Below, in pieces: positions 35,840-42,811 of a stretch of DNA of 64,000 nt. The DNA is taken from positions 118,911 to 182,910 of the forward strand of contig NZ_BBXE01000026.1 in assembly GCF_001570565.1 (NCBI RefSeq), in the 5' to 3' direction. Origin of the DNA: Herbidospora yilanensis (GTDB lineage Bacteria; Actinomycetota; Actinomycetes; Streptosporangiales; Streptosporangiaceae). Within the stretch, counting starts at the first letter, position 1; each line of letters opens with the position of its first letter. The notes below the pieces were generated by a model, which worked only from the letters and a program-made list of their open reading frames with translations, did no database searches and was not told the origin of the DNA. The position numbers and the translations under genes are program-made.

Positions 35840-36622
35840 TCAGCCGGTGAGGACCAGGACCGCGCTCGCCAAGTAGAAGAACCCCGCGATCGTGACGGCG
35901 ACGCCCGCCACCACCGGCGTCCACGCGGACACGGCGGCCGCCGCCGAGCGGCCCCGCATCCCGCGCGTGAGCAGGCCGTGGCCCCGGATCGTGACGACGC
36001 CCACCGCCGTCAGCGTGCCCGCCATGCCGAACCCGAACCCGAGGACCAGCACGACCGCGTCGAGCGCCCGCCCGGTGAGCAGCCCGCTGACCAGCACGAT
36101 GAAGGCCGACGGCGACGGCAGGAGCCCGCCGGACAGGGCCAGCGCGACCAGCCCCTTCCGCGACCAGGGGTCGGTGGCCTCGTGCCCATGGCCGTGCCCA
36201 TGCCCATGCCCATGACCGTGACCGTGGCCATGGTCGTGAGCGTGGACGTGCGCCCGCCGGCGGAGGTGGCGGACGGCGAGGTGGACGCCGACGCCGATGA
36301 CGACGACCGCGGCCACCACCTGCATCCAGGCGGTGATGGACTCCGTGCCCAGCCCGGCGACCCCCGAGACGCCGACCCAGAGCAGGGCCAGCACCAGCAC
36401 GGAGAACGTGTGCATGACCGCCACGATGACGCCGAGCCGGACGGCGTCCCGGTAGCGGCCGTGGGTGCCGACCAGGTAGGCGGCGGTGACGCTCTTGCCG
36501 TGGCCGGGCGCGACGGCGTGCATCGCGCCGACGCCCAGGGCGATGGCCAGGGCCACCCAGAAGGCCCCGCCGCCGTCGAAGAACGCGACGAACCGGCTGT
36601 CGATGCCGTTCAGGCCGTTCAT
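35840..36622 (-). CDS. NicO/RcnA-type nickel-cobalt transporter with His-rich loop
   Basis: A 260-residue membrane protein with about six hydrophobic segments. The first carries GVGAMHAVAPGHGKSVTAAY, the H-x5-GH family signature, and the fourth GGLLPSPSAFIVLVSGLLTG. Between them is a cytoplasmic loop of alternating His-Gly pairs (about residues 126-147, HAHDHGHGHG...), typical of metal-binding loops. Export of Ni/Co, or uptake as in NicO relatives, is likely. The start overlaps the short gene 36619-36834 by 4 bp. Confidence 0.88.
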   Translation of the reverse strand: MNGLNGIDSRFVAFFDGGGAFWVALAIALGVGAMHAVAPGHGKSVTAAYLVGTHGRYRDAVRLGVIVAVMHTFSVLVLALLWVGVSGVAGLGTESITAWMQVVAAVVVIGVGVHLAVRHLRRRAHVHAHDHGHGHGHGHGHGHGHGHEATDPWSRKGLVALALSGGLLPSPSAFIVLVSGLLTGRALDAVVLVLGFGFGMAGTLTAVGVVTIRGHGLLTRGMRGRSAAAAVSAWTPVVAGVAVTIAGFFYLASAVLVLTG

Positions 36623-36834
36623 GCCGTCTTGCTCCCGCGCCGCGTCCGCGGCATGACCACGCCGCCGAACCCGGGCGCGAGGTCACTGAAGGCGCCCTTT
36701 GCCGTCTCGTCGGGGCTCGGCGAGCCGGTGGCGCTCATCCGCGCCGTCGGCGGTGCACCGAAGGGGTGCGCGGAGGCGGGCCCGGCGAGGCCCGCCATGA
36801 CCGGCGGCACCGCCGCGCGGGTGGGGAAGTTCAC
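36619..36834 (-). pseudogene. short exported-protein remnant upstream of the nickel transporter
   Basis: A 71-codon frame, MNFPTRAAVPPVMAGLAGPA then SAHPFGAPPTARMSATGS, with a weak signal-peptide-like start. The SAHPFG segment resembles the mature N-terminus of a larger secreted protein often encoded before NicO transporters in related actinomycetes. Here the frame jumps at once to PSPDETAKGAFSDLAPGFGG and stops after SKTA. An in-frame internal deletion leaving a stub is plausible; a genuine small peptide coupled to the transporter cannot be excluded. Confidence 0.45.
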
Positions 36835-37008
36835 GCGATCTCCTGCACGAAGCCCGGTGGATCATTTCCGACTCGTGATCTTCAGGTGGAGTGTCGCGGC
36901 CCCGGAAGAGCGAGCGTTCACATTAAGTCAGGCGTGGTCAGCGGGTGTGCGACCAGAGAGCGACCAGTGAATGAACGTCCGATTCCAGCGAAATCAGGAC
37001 GAGAGGGG

Positions 37009-37830
37009 TCATGGGAGCGAAACGGTGTCGCCTGCCACCAGAGGCAGCCGCTCGTCGGGGGCCGTCTGGTCGCCGTTGAGAACGACCACCACACCGGGGC
37101 CCAATTTCAGCCCGACCTCAGCGGCGGCAATCCCGAGGGTGGCGGCCCGGACCCGGTGCGGCCCACGGCCGCACTCCACCACGATCTCGGGCTGCGGCCG
37201 CTCGCGCGCCGCCGCGTAGTCGTCAGGGGAGTTGACGTTCACCACCGACTCCAGCGCCGGGTCGAGCCGGGCGAGCTCGGCGTCGGCCAGCAGTCGCTCG
37301 TCGTCGAGCCGGACGACCTCGCAGTGCTCGAAGAGCATGCCGGGCCGGAGGTCGCCCTCGGCCAGGAGGTCTTCTACCAGCCCGGCCAGCCCGGTCCGGT
37401 AGGCGGCGGCGAGCGGCTGCCGGTAGCCCCGGGCCACCGGGAGCGCGACGTCCGCCCCGGCGGGCAGGGCGCGCACGACGCGGCGGACGAAGGCCGGGTG
37501 GAGGAACGGCATGTCGGTGGAGCACACGAACGCGGTCCCGGCCCGGTCGGCCACCGCCGCGAGCCCCGCCGCCAACCCCTGCATGGGCCCCAGCCCCTCG
37601 ACGGGGTCGGCGACCACCGAGACGTCCGGGGGCAGCGGCGGCAACTCCTGCCCGGGGGCGGCCACCACGACGACCGGACCGCCGACCGTCCTGGCGAGGA
37701 TCGCGGCGGCCCGGTGGAGCAGGGTCGAGCCGTGCCACTCCAGCCAGGCCTTCGACCGCCCCATCCGGGTGGAACGCCCGCCCGCGAGCACGACGCCCGC
37801 GGTCGCCGGCAGGCCGGATCGCCAGGTCAC
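37009..37830 (-). CDS. MobA-like nucleotidyltransferase with C-terminal beta-grasp-like extension
   Basis: A 273-residue protein. Residues 10-195 are a MobA-type nucleotidyltransferase: GVVLAGGRSTRMGRSKAWL at the start, then the DMPFLHP metal motif. Residues 205-273 (IVVECGRGPHRVRAATLGIA, then VVVVLNGDQTAPDERLPLVA, GDTVSLP) look like a MoaD/ThiS beta-grasp domain without the terminal Gly-Gly. A MobA fused to a MoaD-like domain fits molybdenum cofactor maturation. GTG 37830 overlaps the stop of the DUF1048 gene. Confidence 0.8.
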   Translation of the reverse strand: MTWRSGLPATAGVVLAGGRSTRMGRSKAWLEWHGSTLLHRAAAILARTVGGPVVVVAAPGQELPPLPPDVSVVADPVEGLGPMQGLAAGLAAVADRAGTAFVCSTDMPFLHPAFVRRVVRALPAGADVALPVARGYRQPLAAAYRTGLAGLVEDLLAEGDLRPGMLFEHCEVVRLDDERLLADAELARLDPALESVVNVNSPDDYAAARERPQPEIVVECGRGPHRVRAATLGIAAAEVGLKLGPGVVVVLNGDQTAPDERLPLVAGDTVSLP

Positions 37831-38138
37831 GCGGTTCCGCCGATGGACTCCTGGTAGATCTCCGCATAGGTGCGGGAGTCCTTGATCAGGCCGTCGCTGA
37901 AGGCGGCGACGTCGTCGCCGATGAGTTCCAGTACGCCCTTGCCGTCGGCGGCGCCCTGCTCGAAGAAGTCGACGATCCCGGAGAGCAGCGTCCCGTCGTG
38001 CAGCCCGACCGGCCCGACCTTGAAGAAGTACCGCTGCATCTCCTTGTAGACGATCTGGTAGTCGGGCGGCAGCGCCTTGACCCGCGCCAGGTGCGCCCGC
38101 CACTGCCGCTTGCCCTCGACGATGTCCTGGATGCCCAC
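37827..38138 (-). CDS. DUF1048 protein, second in the PadR unit
   Basis: A 103-residue DUF1048 (HTH-free helical) protein, seen in IQDIVEGKRQWRAHLARVKA and VLELIGDDVAAFSDGLIKDS. DUF1048 genes typically follow a PadR regulator in Gram-positive bacteria and function is unknown. It begins 2 bp after the preceding DUF1048 stop and overlaps the MobA-like gene by 4 bp, so PadR-DUF1048-DUF1048-mobA looks like one transcript. Confidence 0.82.
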   Translation of the reverse strand: MGIQDIVEGKRQWRAHLARVKALPPDYQIVYKEMQRYFFKVGPVGLHDGTLLSGIVDFFEQGAADGKGVLELIGDDVAAFSDGLIKDSRTYAEIYQESIGGTA

Positions 38139-38139
38139 G

Positions 38140-38496
38140 TCAGCCTCCCAGCCGGCTCAGTTTCCGCGCCACGTTCCTGTTGAGCTGCGCCCGCCACCGG
38201 TCGCGGAAGGTCCGGGCGCCCTCTCCGCCGGCCAGGGCCGCGCAGAAGCCGGGGATGTCGTCGCCCAGCACCTCCTGGACGGTCCGCCCGTCGGCCGCCG
38301 TCTCTTCGAGCAGCCCCAGGGCGCCGTCGAGGATCGGCATCAGGTTCCGGCCCGTGAAGTCTCCATAGGGGAGGAGATGGGCCTGGATCTGCTCCCACGC
38401 CGCCCGATGGTCGGCCGGCAACTTCTCGGCCCGCACCCCGAACGCCTTCCACTCTCTGGTGAGGTCGTTGCCCGTCATGGCGTCCCAGAGGTTCAT
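38140..38496 (-). CDS. DUF1048 protein, first in the PadR unit
   Basis: A 118-residue DUF1048 protein (MNLWDAMTGNDLTREWKAFG, VQEVLGDDIPGFCAALAGGE). It is a divergent paralogue of the next gene, with the shared pattern of a long helix, a PPDY/PADH-like turn and a GDD..F.xAL C-terminal helix. ATG 38496 has a GGCGGGAG ribosome site and overlaps the PadR stop by 4 bp. Confidence 0.82.
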   Translation of the reverse strand: MNLWDAMTGNDLTREWKAFGVRAEKLPADHRAAWEQIQAHLLPYGDFTGRNLMPILDGALGLLEETAADGRTVQEVLGDDIPGFCAALAGGEGARTFRDRWRAQLNRNVARKLSRLGG

Positions 38497-38819
38497 CTCC
38501 CGCCTTCCCTGAGCTTCTCGATCCGCGAGGTGACGTACTCCCACTTCGCCCAGAACGTCGCGAGCCGGTCACGCCCGGCCTCGTTGAGCGCGTAGAACTT
38601 GCGGGGCGGCCCCATCCCGGACGGCCGTTTCGTCACCTGGACGAGGCCGTTCTTCTCCAGCCGCAGCAGGATCGTGTAGACCGTCCCCTCGACGACGTCG
38701 GCGAAGCCGAGGTCGTTCAGGCGGCGCGTGATGGCGTAGCCGTAGGTCTCCTCACTGCCGATGATCTCCAGCACGCAGCCCTCCAGCGTGCCCTTCAACA
38801 TCTCGGTCAGGTCGTCCAT
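38493..38819 (-). CDS. PadR-family transcriptional regulator
   Basis: A 108-residue PadR protein (subfamily 1). The winged helix is LKGTLEGCVLEIIGSEETYG, then VEGTVYTILLRLEKNGLVQV and the wing KRPSGMGPPRKFYALNEAG. It heads a PadR-DUF1048-DUF1048-mobA unit. A near-perfect ribosome site (AGGAGGA) and an inverted repeat (38832-38856) lie upstream, consistent with autorepression. It probably responds to a small molecule or membrane stress, as in related PadR-DUF1048 units. Confidence 0.9.
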   Translation of the reverse strand: MDDLTEMLKGTLEGCVLEIIGSEETYGYAITRRLNDLGFADVVEGTVYTILLRLEKNGLVQVTKRPSGMGPPRKFYALNEAGRDRLATFWAKWEYVTSRIEKLREGGR

Positions 38820-38831
38820 CGCAGTCCTCCT

Positions 38832-38856
38832 CAGTACTCAGTAGCACCGAGTACTG
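38832..38856. promoter_or_regulatory. PadR operator candidate
   Basis: CAGTACTC (38832-38839) and GAGTACTG (38849-38856) are perfect 8-bp inverted arms with a 9-bp spacer, 13 bp upstream of the PadR start. The layout fits autoregulation. Confidence 0.65.
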
Positions 38857-39002
38857 CTATACGGTACCACGGAGTAGTGAGTTCGGTGCGAGGCGACCGC
38901 GACGGTCCGGTCCACTGAGCGCCTTCCGGGTCCGTTCAGTGTCAATCCAGTTCGTATTCGTACGGTGAGGCTCCCACCCACGAGGAGGCTCCGAGCCAAC
39001 CT

Positions 39003-39471
39003 CGGCAGACCGTCGATCTGTCCCCGTATCCCGATCTCATCGTCCTGTACCTGGGCATGCGGGTGAATCACCTGTACGGAATCCGGACCTTCTTCGGCTT
39101 CGGCCGGAAGATTCAGGAATCGGTCGCGAACAAACCTGACGGGCTCCTGCTCCACGAGCCCGTCTATTATTCGCTCTTTCCGATGAACATGGGAATGCGG
39201 CAGTACCGGCGCGATCTGCCGTCACTGCTCGCCTTCGCCCGGTCGGAACCGCACCGGCAATGGTGGCTCGATTTCCTGCGCGACTCGGGCGGCACCGGTT
39301 TCCGGCACGAGACCTACTCGGCGAAGGGCGGCATGGAGGCCGTCTACGACGACGTCGCGGTTCGCCGGAATCCGGCGCGCGCGTGGCCCCATGTTCGGTT
39401 CGGCGGCCCGCCTGGGCCGCTCCGACGACGGCGACCCGGTGTTGAGCGAGACGGATCTCTACAAGTCCTGA
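39003..39471 (+). pseudogene. broken DUF4188 (phenylacetaldoxime-dehydratase-like) gene
   Basis: The frame reads VDLSPYPDLIVLYLGMRVNH, then LLLHEPVYYSLFPMNMGMRQ and FLRDSGGTGFRHETYSAKGG, the DUF4188 core, up to EAVYDD near 39353. Conserved C-terminal sequence (RARGPMFGSAARLGR, VLSETDLYKS, stop 39469-39471) continues in another frame, so there is an indel near 39355. At the 5' side no ATG, GTG or TTG lies between the in-frame stop at 38916 and the conserved residues, so the start is lost too. Only an internal Met (39057) could start a shorter product. Confidence 0.8.
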
Positions 39472-39476
39472 CCTGC

Positions 39477-39914
39477 CTAGATCCGGTTGATGCGGCGACC
39501 CGTCACGCGTTGCGGCGCGATGCGCACGTAGTGGTCGCGGTCGTCACCGGCCCAGGACTCGACGTCGGCCGACGCCGCCCGCAGTTCGTCTTCGGTGACG
39601 TGGTGGGCGGGCCCCTGGATCAGCACGCTCCAGCCCTCGCGGCTCTCCTCGTCCACATGGTCGACCTGAAAGGCGATTTTTACTTCCAGATCGTCGATCC
39701 CGGATTGCAGACTCTGGTCCATGGTCCCGCCTTTGCGGATTCGGAACACGACCCGTCCGTCGACCAATCGATAATTCACCGGGAAAACCGTCGGCCCGGC
39801 CGCTCCGCCGAAAGCCACCCGGCCGATCCCACCCGGGCCGACGAGCTGGAGACACTCCTGTTCGGTCAGTTCTTCCAGCGTGCTCGAACCGGTATCGCGC
39901 CTCGCGTTCAACAT
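39477..39914 (-). CDS. pyridoxamine 5'-phosphate oxidase-like flavin/F420-binding protein
   Basis: A 145-residue split-barrel protein of the PPOX family: LQLVGPGGIGRVAFGGAAG, then VFPVNYRLVDGRVVFRIRKG and a VKIAFQVDHVDEESREGWSV strand with the family's EGWSVLI turn. Many small PPOX proteins of this group bind FMN or F420 and act in redox stress. It sits at the left end of the stress-gene island and is divergent from the CBS-BON-Acg gene. Confidence 0.85.
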   Translation of the reverse strand: MLNARRDTGSSTLEELTEQECLQLVGPGGIGRVAFGGAAGPTVFPVNYRLVDGRVVFRIRKGGTMDQSLQSGIDDLEVKIAFQVDHVDEESREGWSVLIQGPAHHVTEDELRAASADVESWAGDDRDHYVRIAPQRVTGRRINRI

Positions 39915-39953
39915 GATCCCCTTTCCTCGCCCGGGTTCAGTCCGGTTTACAGT

Positions 39954-39973
39954 GGTCTGCTAGGAAGGAAGAA
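39954..39973 (+). promoter_or_regulatory. conserved element upstream of the first CBS-BON-Acg gene
   Basis: GGTCTGCTAGGAAGGAAGAA occurs here 54 bp before the coding start and again, identical, upstream of the paralogue (61236-61255, minus strand). A second block, GCATTCTRCCGTC, follows in both after 12-13 bp. The shared leader suggests joint regulation or recent duplication. Confidence 0.7.
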
Positions 39974-40026
39974 CAAAACTCACTCGCATTCTACCGTCGG
40001 CCCCATTCGTGAAAGGGGGCGGTCCA

Positions 40027-41556
40027 ATGTCGATCAAAGTCGGACAGGTGATGGGCCGGGACGCGGTCGCCGTACGGCCGGGAACGCGCCGCGCGGAGAT
40101 CGCCTCGGCGATGTCCCACTACGGCCTCGCCGAGGTGACGGTCGTCGACGACGACAACCGGCCGGTGGGTGTGGTGTCCGAGGAGGCCGTGCGCGCCGGA
40201 GACGAGCGCCGCGCCCCCACGGCCGGGAAGCTGATGACCTCGCCCGCCGTGACGGTGACCCCCGACGTCTCGGCCCGGGAGGCCTGCCGTCTCATGTACT
40301 GCCACCGGTTGCGGGCGCTCCCCGTGGTCGACCCGGCCGACGGGCGGTTCATGGGGGTCGTCTCGCAGGCGGAGGTGACGCAGGTCTTCGACACGCTCAC
40401 GGAGGAGGTCCGGCGGGAGGTCGTCGAGGCCGTCCGGGCGATGACCGACCTCGACCCCGGCACGCTGACGATCACCGTGGACCAGGGCGTCGTCGGCATC
40501 GCCGGACCGGCCCGCCCCCACACGCCGATCTCCCACCTGATCGAGGCCGTTCGCGGAATCGACGGCGTCGTGCGCGTCGACTGCGATCTCACCCCGTGCC
40601 GTCCCGACGATCTCGAAAGCGTCGTGGAGGCGGCGATGTGGGCGCCGTCCATCCACAACTCACAACCCTGGTCGTTCGCCATCGACGGCGAGGAGATCAT
40701 GCTGCGTTCCGACACCGACCGGAGGCTCCCCATCAGCGACCCCCAGGGCCGGGAGCTGATGATCAGTTGCGGCGCGGCCTTGTTCAACATGCGGACGACG
40801 GTGCACGGCATGGGCCGCCGCCCGCTGATCCACACGCTGCCCGACCCCGACCGCCCCGGCCTGGTCGCCACGGTGCGCCTGGGCCCCGAGGAGCCGGCCC
40901 CCGACGACATCTGCGCCATCCGGAACGAGATCCCCCGGCGGCGCACCCACCGCGGCGGCTTCTCCGACCGGCCGGTTCCGGGCGATCTCGTCGACCGCCT
41001 CGTGGGCCTGGCGGCGATGGAGAACGTCCGGCTGGCGCCGCTACAGCCGGACACCGACGTGCGGATCCTGGCCGCGCTGACCGCGGCGGCCCAGGTGTCG
41101 CAGGGACGGAACCCCGACTTCGAGATGGAGATGATCCGCTGGGGCCTGCGTCCCGGCAGCCCGCGCAGAGACGGGGTGCCCGCCGACGCCTACCCCCGCA
41201 GCGACCCGGAGGCCCATCTGGAGTTCGCGCAGCGTGACTACAGCCGGGGACAGGGCTGGGGGGCCGACGCCGACCAGCCCACGGAGACCGGGGTGGTGGT
41301 GCTGTTGTGCACCGCCGGTGACGAGCCGGCCGACTGGGTGCAGACGGGGCAGGCGCTCGAATCGGTGCTCCTGTACGCCTCCTCCCGAGGCGTCCGCGCC
41401 GCCTTCCACACCCAGACGCTCGAATATCCGCTGCTGCGCGAGTTCATCCGGCAGGAGTTGTGCGCCGGAGAACATCCGCAGGTCATCCTCCGCCTGGGCT
41501 ACCCGGTCGGCACCAGCCCGGCCGTCCGGCGCCCACTGGTCGAGGTGCTGTCCTGA
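40027..41556 (+). CDS. CBS-BON-Acg (nitroreductase-like) fusion protein, copy 1
   Basis: A 509-residue three-part fusion. Two CBS motifs (about 8-125: VGQVMGRDAVAVRPGTRRAE; LMTSPAVTVTPDVSAREACR) form an adenine-nucleotide-sensing Bateman module. A BON-like region (about 128-195) ends in LIEAVRGIDGVVRVDCDLTP. The rest is an Acg/Rv3131-type FMN-fold domain (AAMWAPSIHNSQPWSFAIDG, ... RWGLRPGSPRRDGVPA, SVLLYASSRGVRAAFHTQ). In M. tuberculosis the CBS protein (Hrp1) and Acg are separate DosR-regulon members. ATG 40027 follows an aagggggcgg ribosome site. The paralogue at 59620 is very similar. Confidence 0.85.
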   Translation: MSIKVGQVMGRDAVAVRPGTRRAEIASAMSHYGLAEVTVVDDDNRPVGVVSEEAVRAGDERRAPTAGKLMTSPAVTVTPDVSAREACRLMYCHRLRALPVVDPADGRFMGVVSQAEVTQVFDTLTEEVRREVVEAVRAMTDLDPGTLTITVDQGVVGIAGPARPHTPISHLIEAVRGIDGVVRVDCDLTPCRPDDLESVVEAAMWAPSIHNSQPWSFAIDGEEIMLRSDTDRRLPISDPQGRELMISCGAALFNMRTTVHGMGRRPLIHTLPDPDRPGLVATVRLGPEEPAPDDICAIRNEIPRRRTHRGGFSDRPVPGDLVDRLVGLAAMENVRLAPLQPDTDVRILAALTAAAQVSQGRNPDFEMEMIRWGLRPGSPRRDGVPADAYPRSDPEAHLEFAQRDYSRGQGWGADADQPTETGVVVLLCTAGDEPADWVQTGQALESVLLYASSRGVRAAFHTQTLEYPLLREFIRQELCAGEHPQVILRLGYPVGTSPAVRRPLVEVLS

Positions 41557-41572
41557 GACCGGGGCCGGTGTC

Positions 41573-42421
41573 CTACCGCCGGCCCTCCGCCGCGACGACG
41601 GCGACCGGGCAGTGCGCCCGGTGCAGCAGGCCGTGGCCGACCGAGCCGAGGGCGGCACAGGCGAGGGCGCCCCGCCCGTGCGAGCCGACGATCACGAGGT
41701 CGGAGGTGCGCGACTCCTCCGACAGCAGGAAGACGGGGTGGCCGCAGACGGCCGTGCGCTCGACCGGGACGCGGGGATACTTGCGCGTCCAGGGCGCGAG
41801 CCGCTGCCACACGAAGGTGACGCGCTCGTCGAACAGTTGCTGGAGCAGCGCGCCGTAGACGACGGCTGAGGCGGCGTACGTCGGCGGCTCCCACGCGTAC
41901 ACGAGTTTGAGGCGGGCGCCGCGCCGGTCGGCCTCGTTGAAGGCGAAGTCCAGCGCCGGCTCCGACTCGTCGCTTCCGTCGTACCCGACGACGAGTTGCC
42001 CGTAGGTGTGGCGGGCGGGCTTGCGTACGACGACGACCGGCCCGGGGACGTGACCCACCAGTGACAGGCCGACTGAGCCGAGGATCAGCCCGGCGAAGCC
42101 GCCCTTGCCGCGGCTGCCGATCACGACCTCGTCGGCGTCGCGCGCCGCCTCTCTCAGCCGTTCCGCGGGCGGCCCAACGACGAGCCGGGTGCTGATCTGG
42201 ATGTCCGGGGCGCACTCCCAGGCCCGGCGCTGCGCTTCGGCGAGGACGTGCTGGTGGTGTCTGTCGCGCATCGTGTTCAGTTCGCCGTCCAGGACGACCG
42301 CCGACCGTGTGTGGACGATCCGCAGGGCGGCGTGCCTGCGGGCGGCGTCCTGCGCCGCGTATTCCACGGCCGCCAGCGCGGGAGCCGATCCGTCCACGCC
42401 CACGACGATGATCGGAATCAT
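41573..42421 (-). CDS. tandem-domain universal stress protein
   Basis: A 282-residue protein with two USP domains (residues 1-140 and 150-282). Each has the beta-1 [16 protein letters not shown] / VGYDGSDESEPALDFA start and the ATP-binding G-x2-G-x9-G(S/T) motif (GSRGKGGFAGLILGSVG; GSHGRGALACAALGSVG). It is close to the USP at 58299. Tandem USPs of this type are DosR-regulon members in mycobacteria. It starts at ATG 42421 and is divergent from the DUF1918 gene, with a DosR-like box between them. Confidence 0.92.
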   Translation of the reverse strand: MIPIIVVGVDGSAPALAAVEYAAQDAARRHAALRIVHTRSAVVLDGELNTMRDRHHQHVLAEAQRRAWECAPDIQISTRLVVGPPAERLREAARDADEVVIGSRGKGGFAGLILGSVGLSLVGHVPGPVVVVRKPARHTYGQLVVGYDGSDESEPALDFAFNEADRRGARLKLVYAWEPPTYAASAVVYGALLQQLFDERVTFVWQRLAPWTRKYPRVPVERTAVCGHPVFLLSEESRTSDLVIVGSHGRGALACAALGSVGHGLLHRAHCPVAVVAAEGRR

Positions 42422-42545
42422 GGCTCGTGTCCCTCGTTCAGCGTGGTCATGACTCCACTTTCGCCCGCGGCTCCCGGTCGCCACAGGGGCCGTGCAGCAT
42501 TTTTCACGTCTCTTGGCGTTCACCACACAGGCCCGGACGGACGAT

Positions 42546-42558
42546 GGATGAAAGGCCC
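42546..42558. promoter_or_regulatory. DosR-like box between the USP and DUF1918 genes
   Basis: Read on the minus strand, GGGCCTTTCATCC matches the DosR palindrome pattern GGGACTTTCGTCC at most positions. It lies 39 bp from the DUF1918 start and 125 bp from the USP start. Degenerate, so tentative. Confidence 0.4.
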
Positions 42559-42596
42559 ATCTGACGACGAGCCCGGCGTCGAGAATGGAGAACACG

Positions 42597-42800
42597 ATGA
42601 AGGCCGCTATGGGGGACTGGCTGATCGTCGAGGGCAGCAGCGATCACGAATCCCGGAAGATCGGCTTGATCACCGAGGTGCGCCACGCGGACGGCTCTCC
42701 TCCCTACCTGGTCCGCTGGACGGACGACGACCATGAGTCCCTGGTGTTCCCGGGGCCCGATGCCCACGTGCTGACCAAGAGGGAGCGGGAGGAGGTCTGA
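42597..42800 (+). CDS. DUF1918 protein
   Basis: A 67-residue protein with the DUF1918 fold signature: GDWLIVEGSSDHESRKIGLI, then DGSPPYLVRWTDDDHESLVF and a PGPDAHVL end. These small SH3-like proteins are restricted to actinobacteria and often occur with stress genes; the function is unknown. ATG 42597 has GGAG 7 bp upstream. It converges on the NhaA gene with a gap of 11 bp. Confidence 0.85.
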   Translation: MKAAMGDWLIVEGSSDHESRKIGLITEVRHADGSPPYLVRWTDDDHESLVFPGPDAHVLTKREREEV

Positions 42801-42811
42801 GCACCCGGCGG

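Noticed and set aside
36187..36245. Short-period repeat that looks array-like
   Set aside because: It is a His-Gly codon repeat inside the nickel transporter loop, not a CRISPR or tandem satellite.
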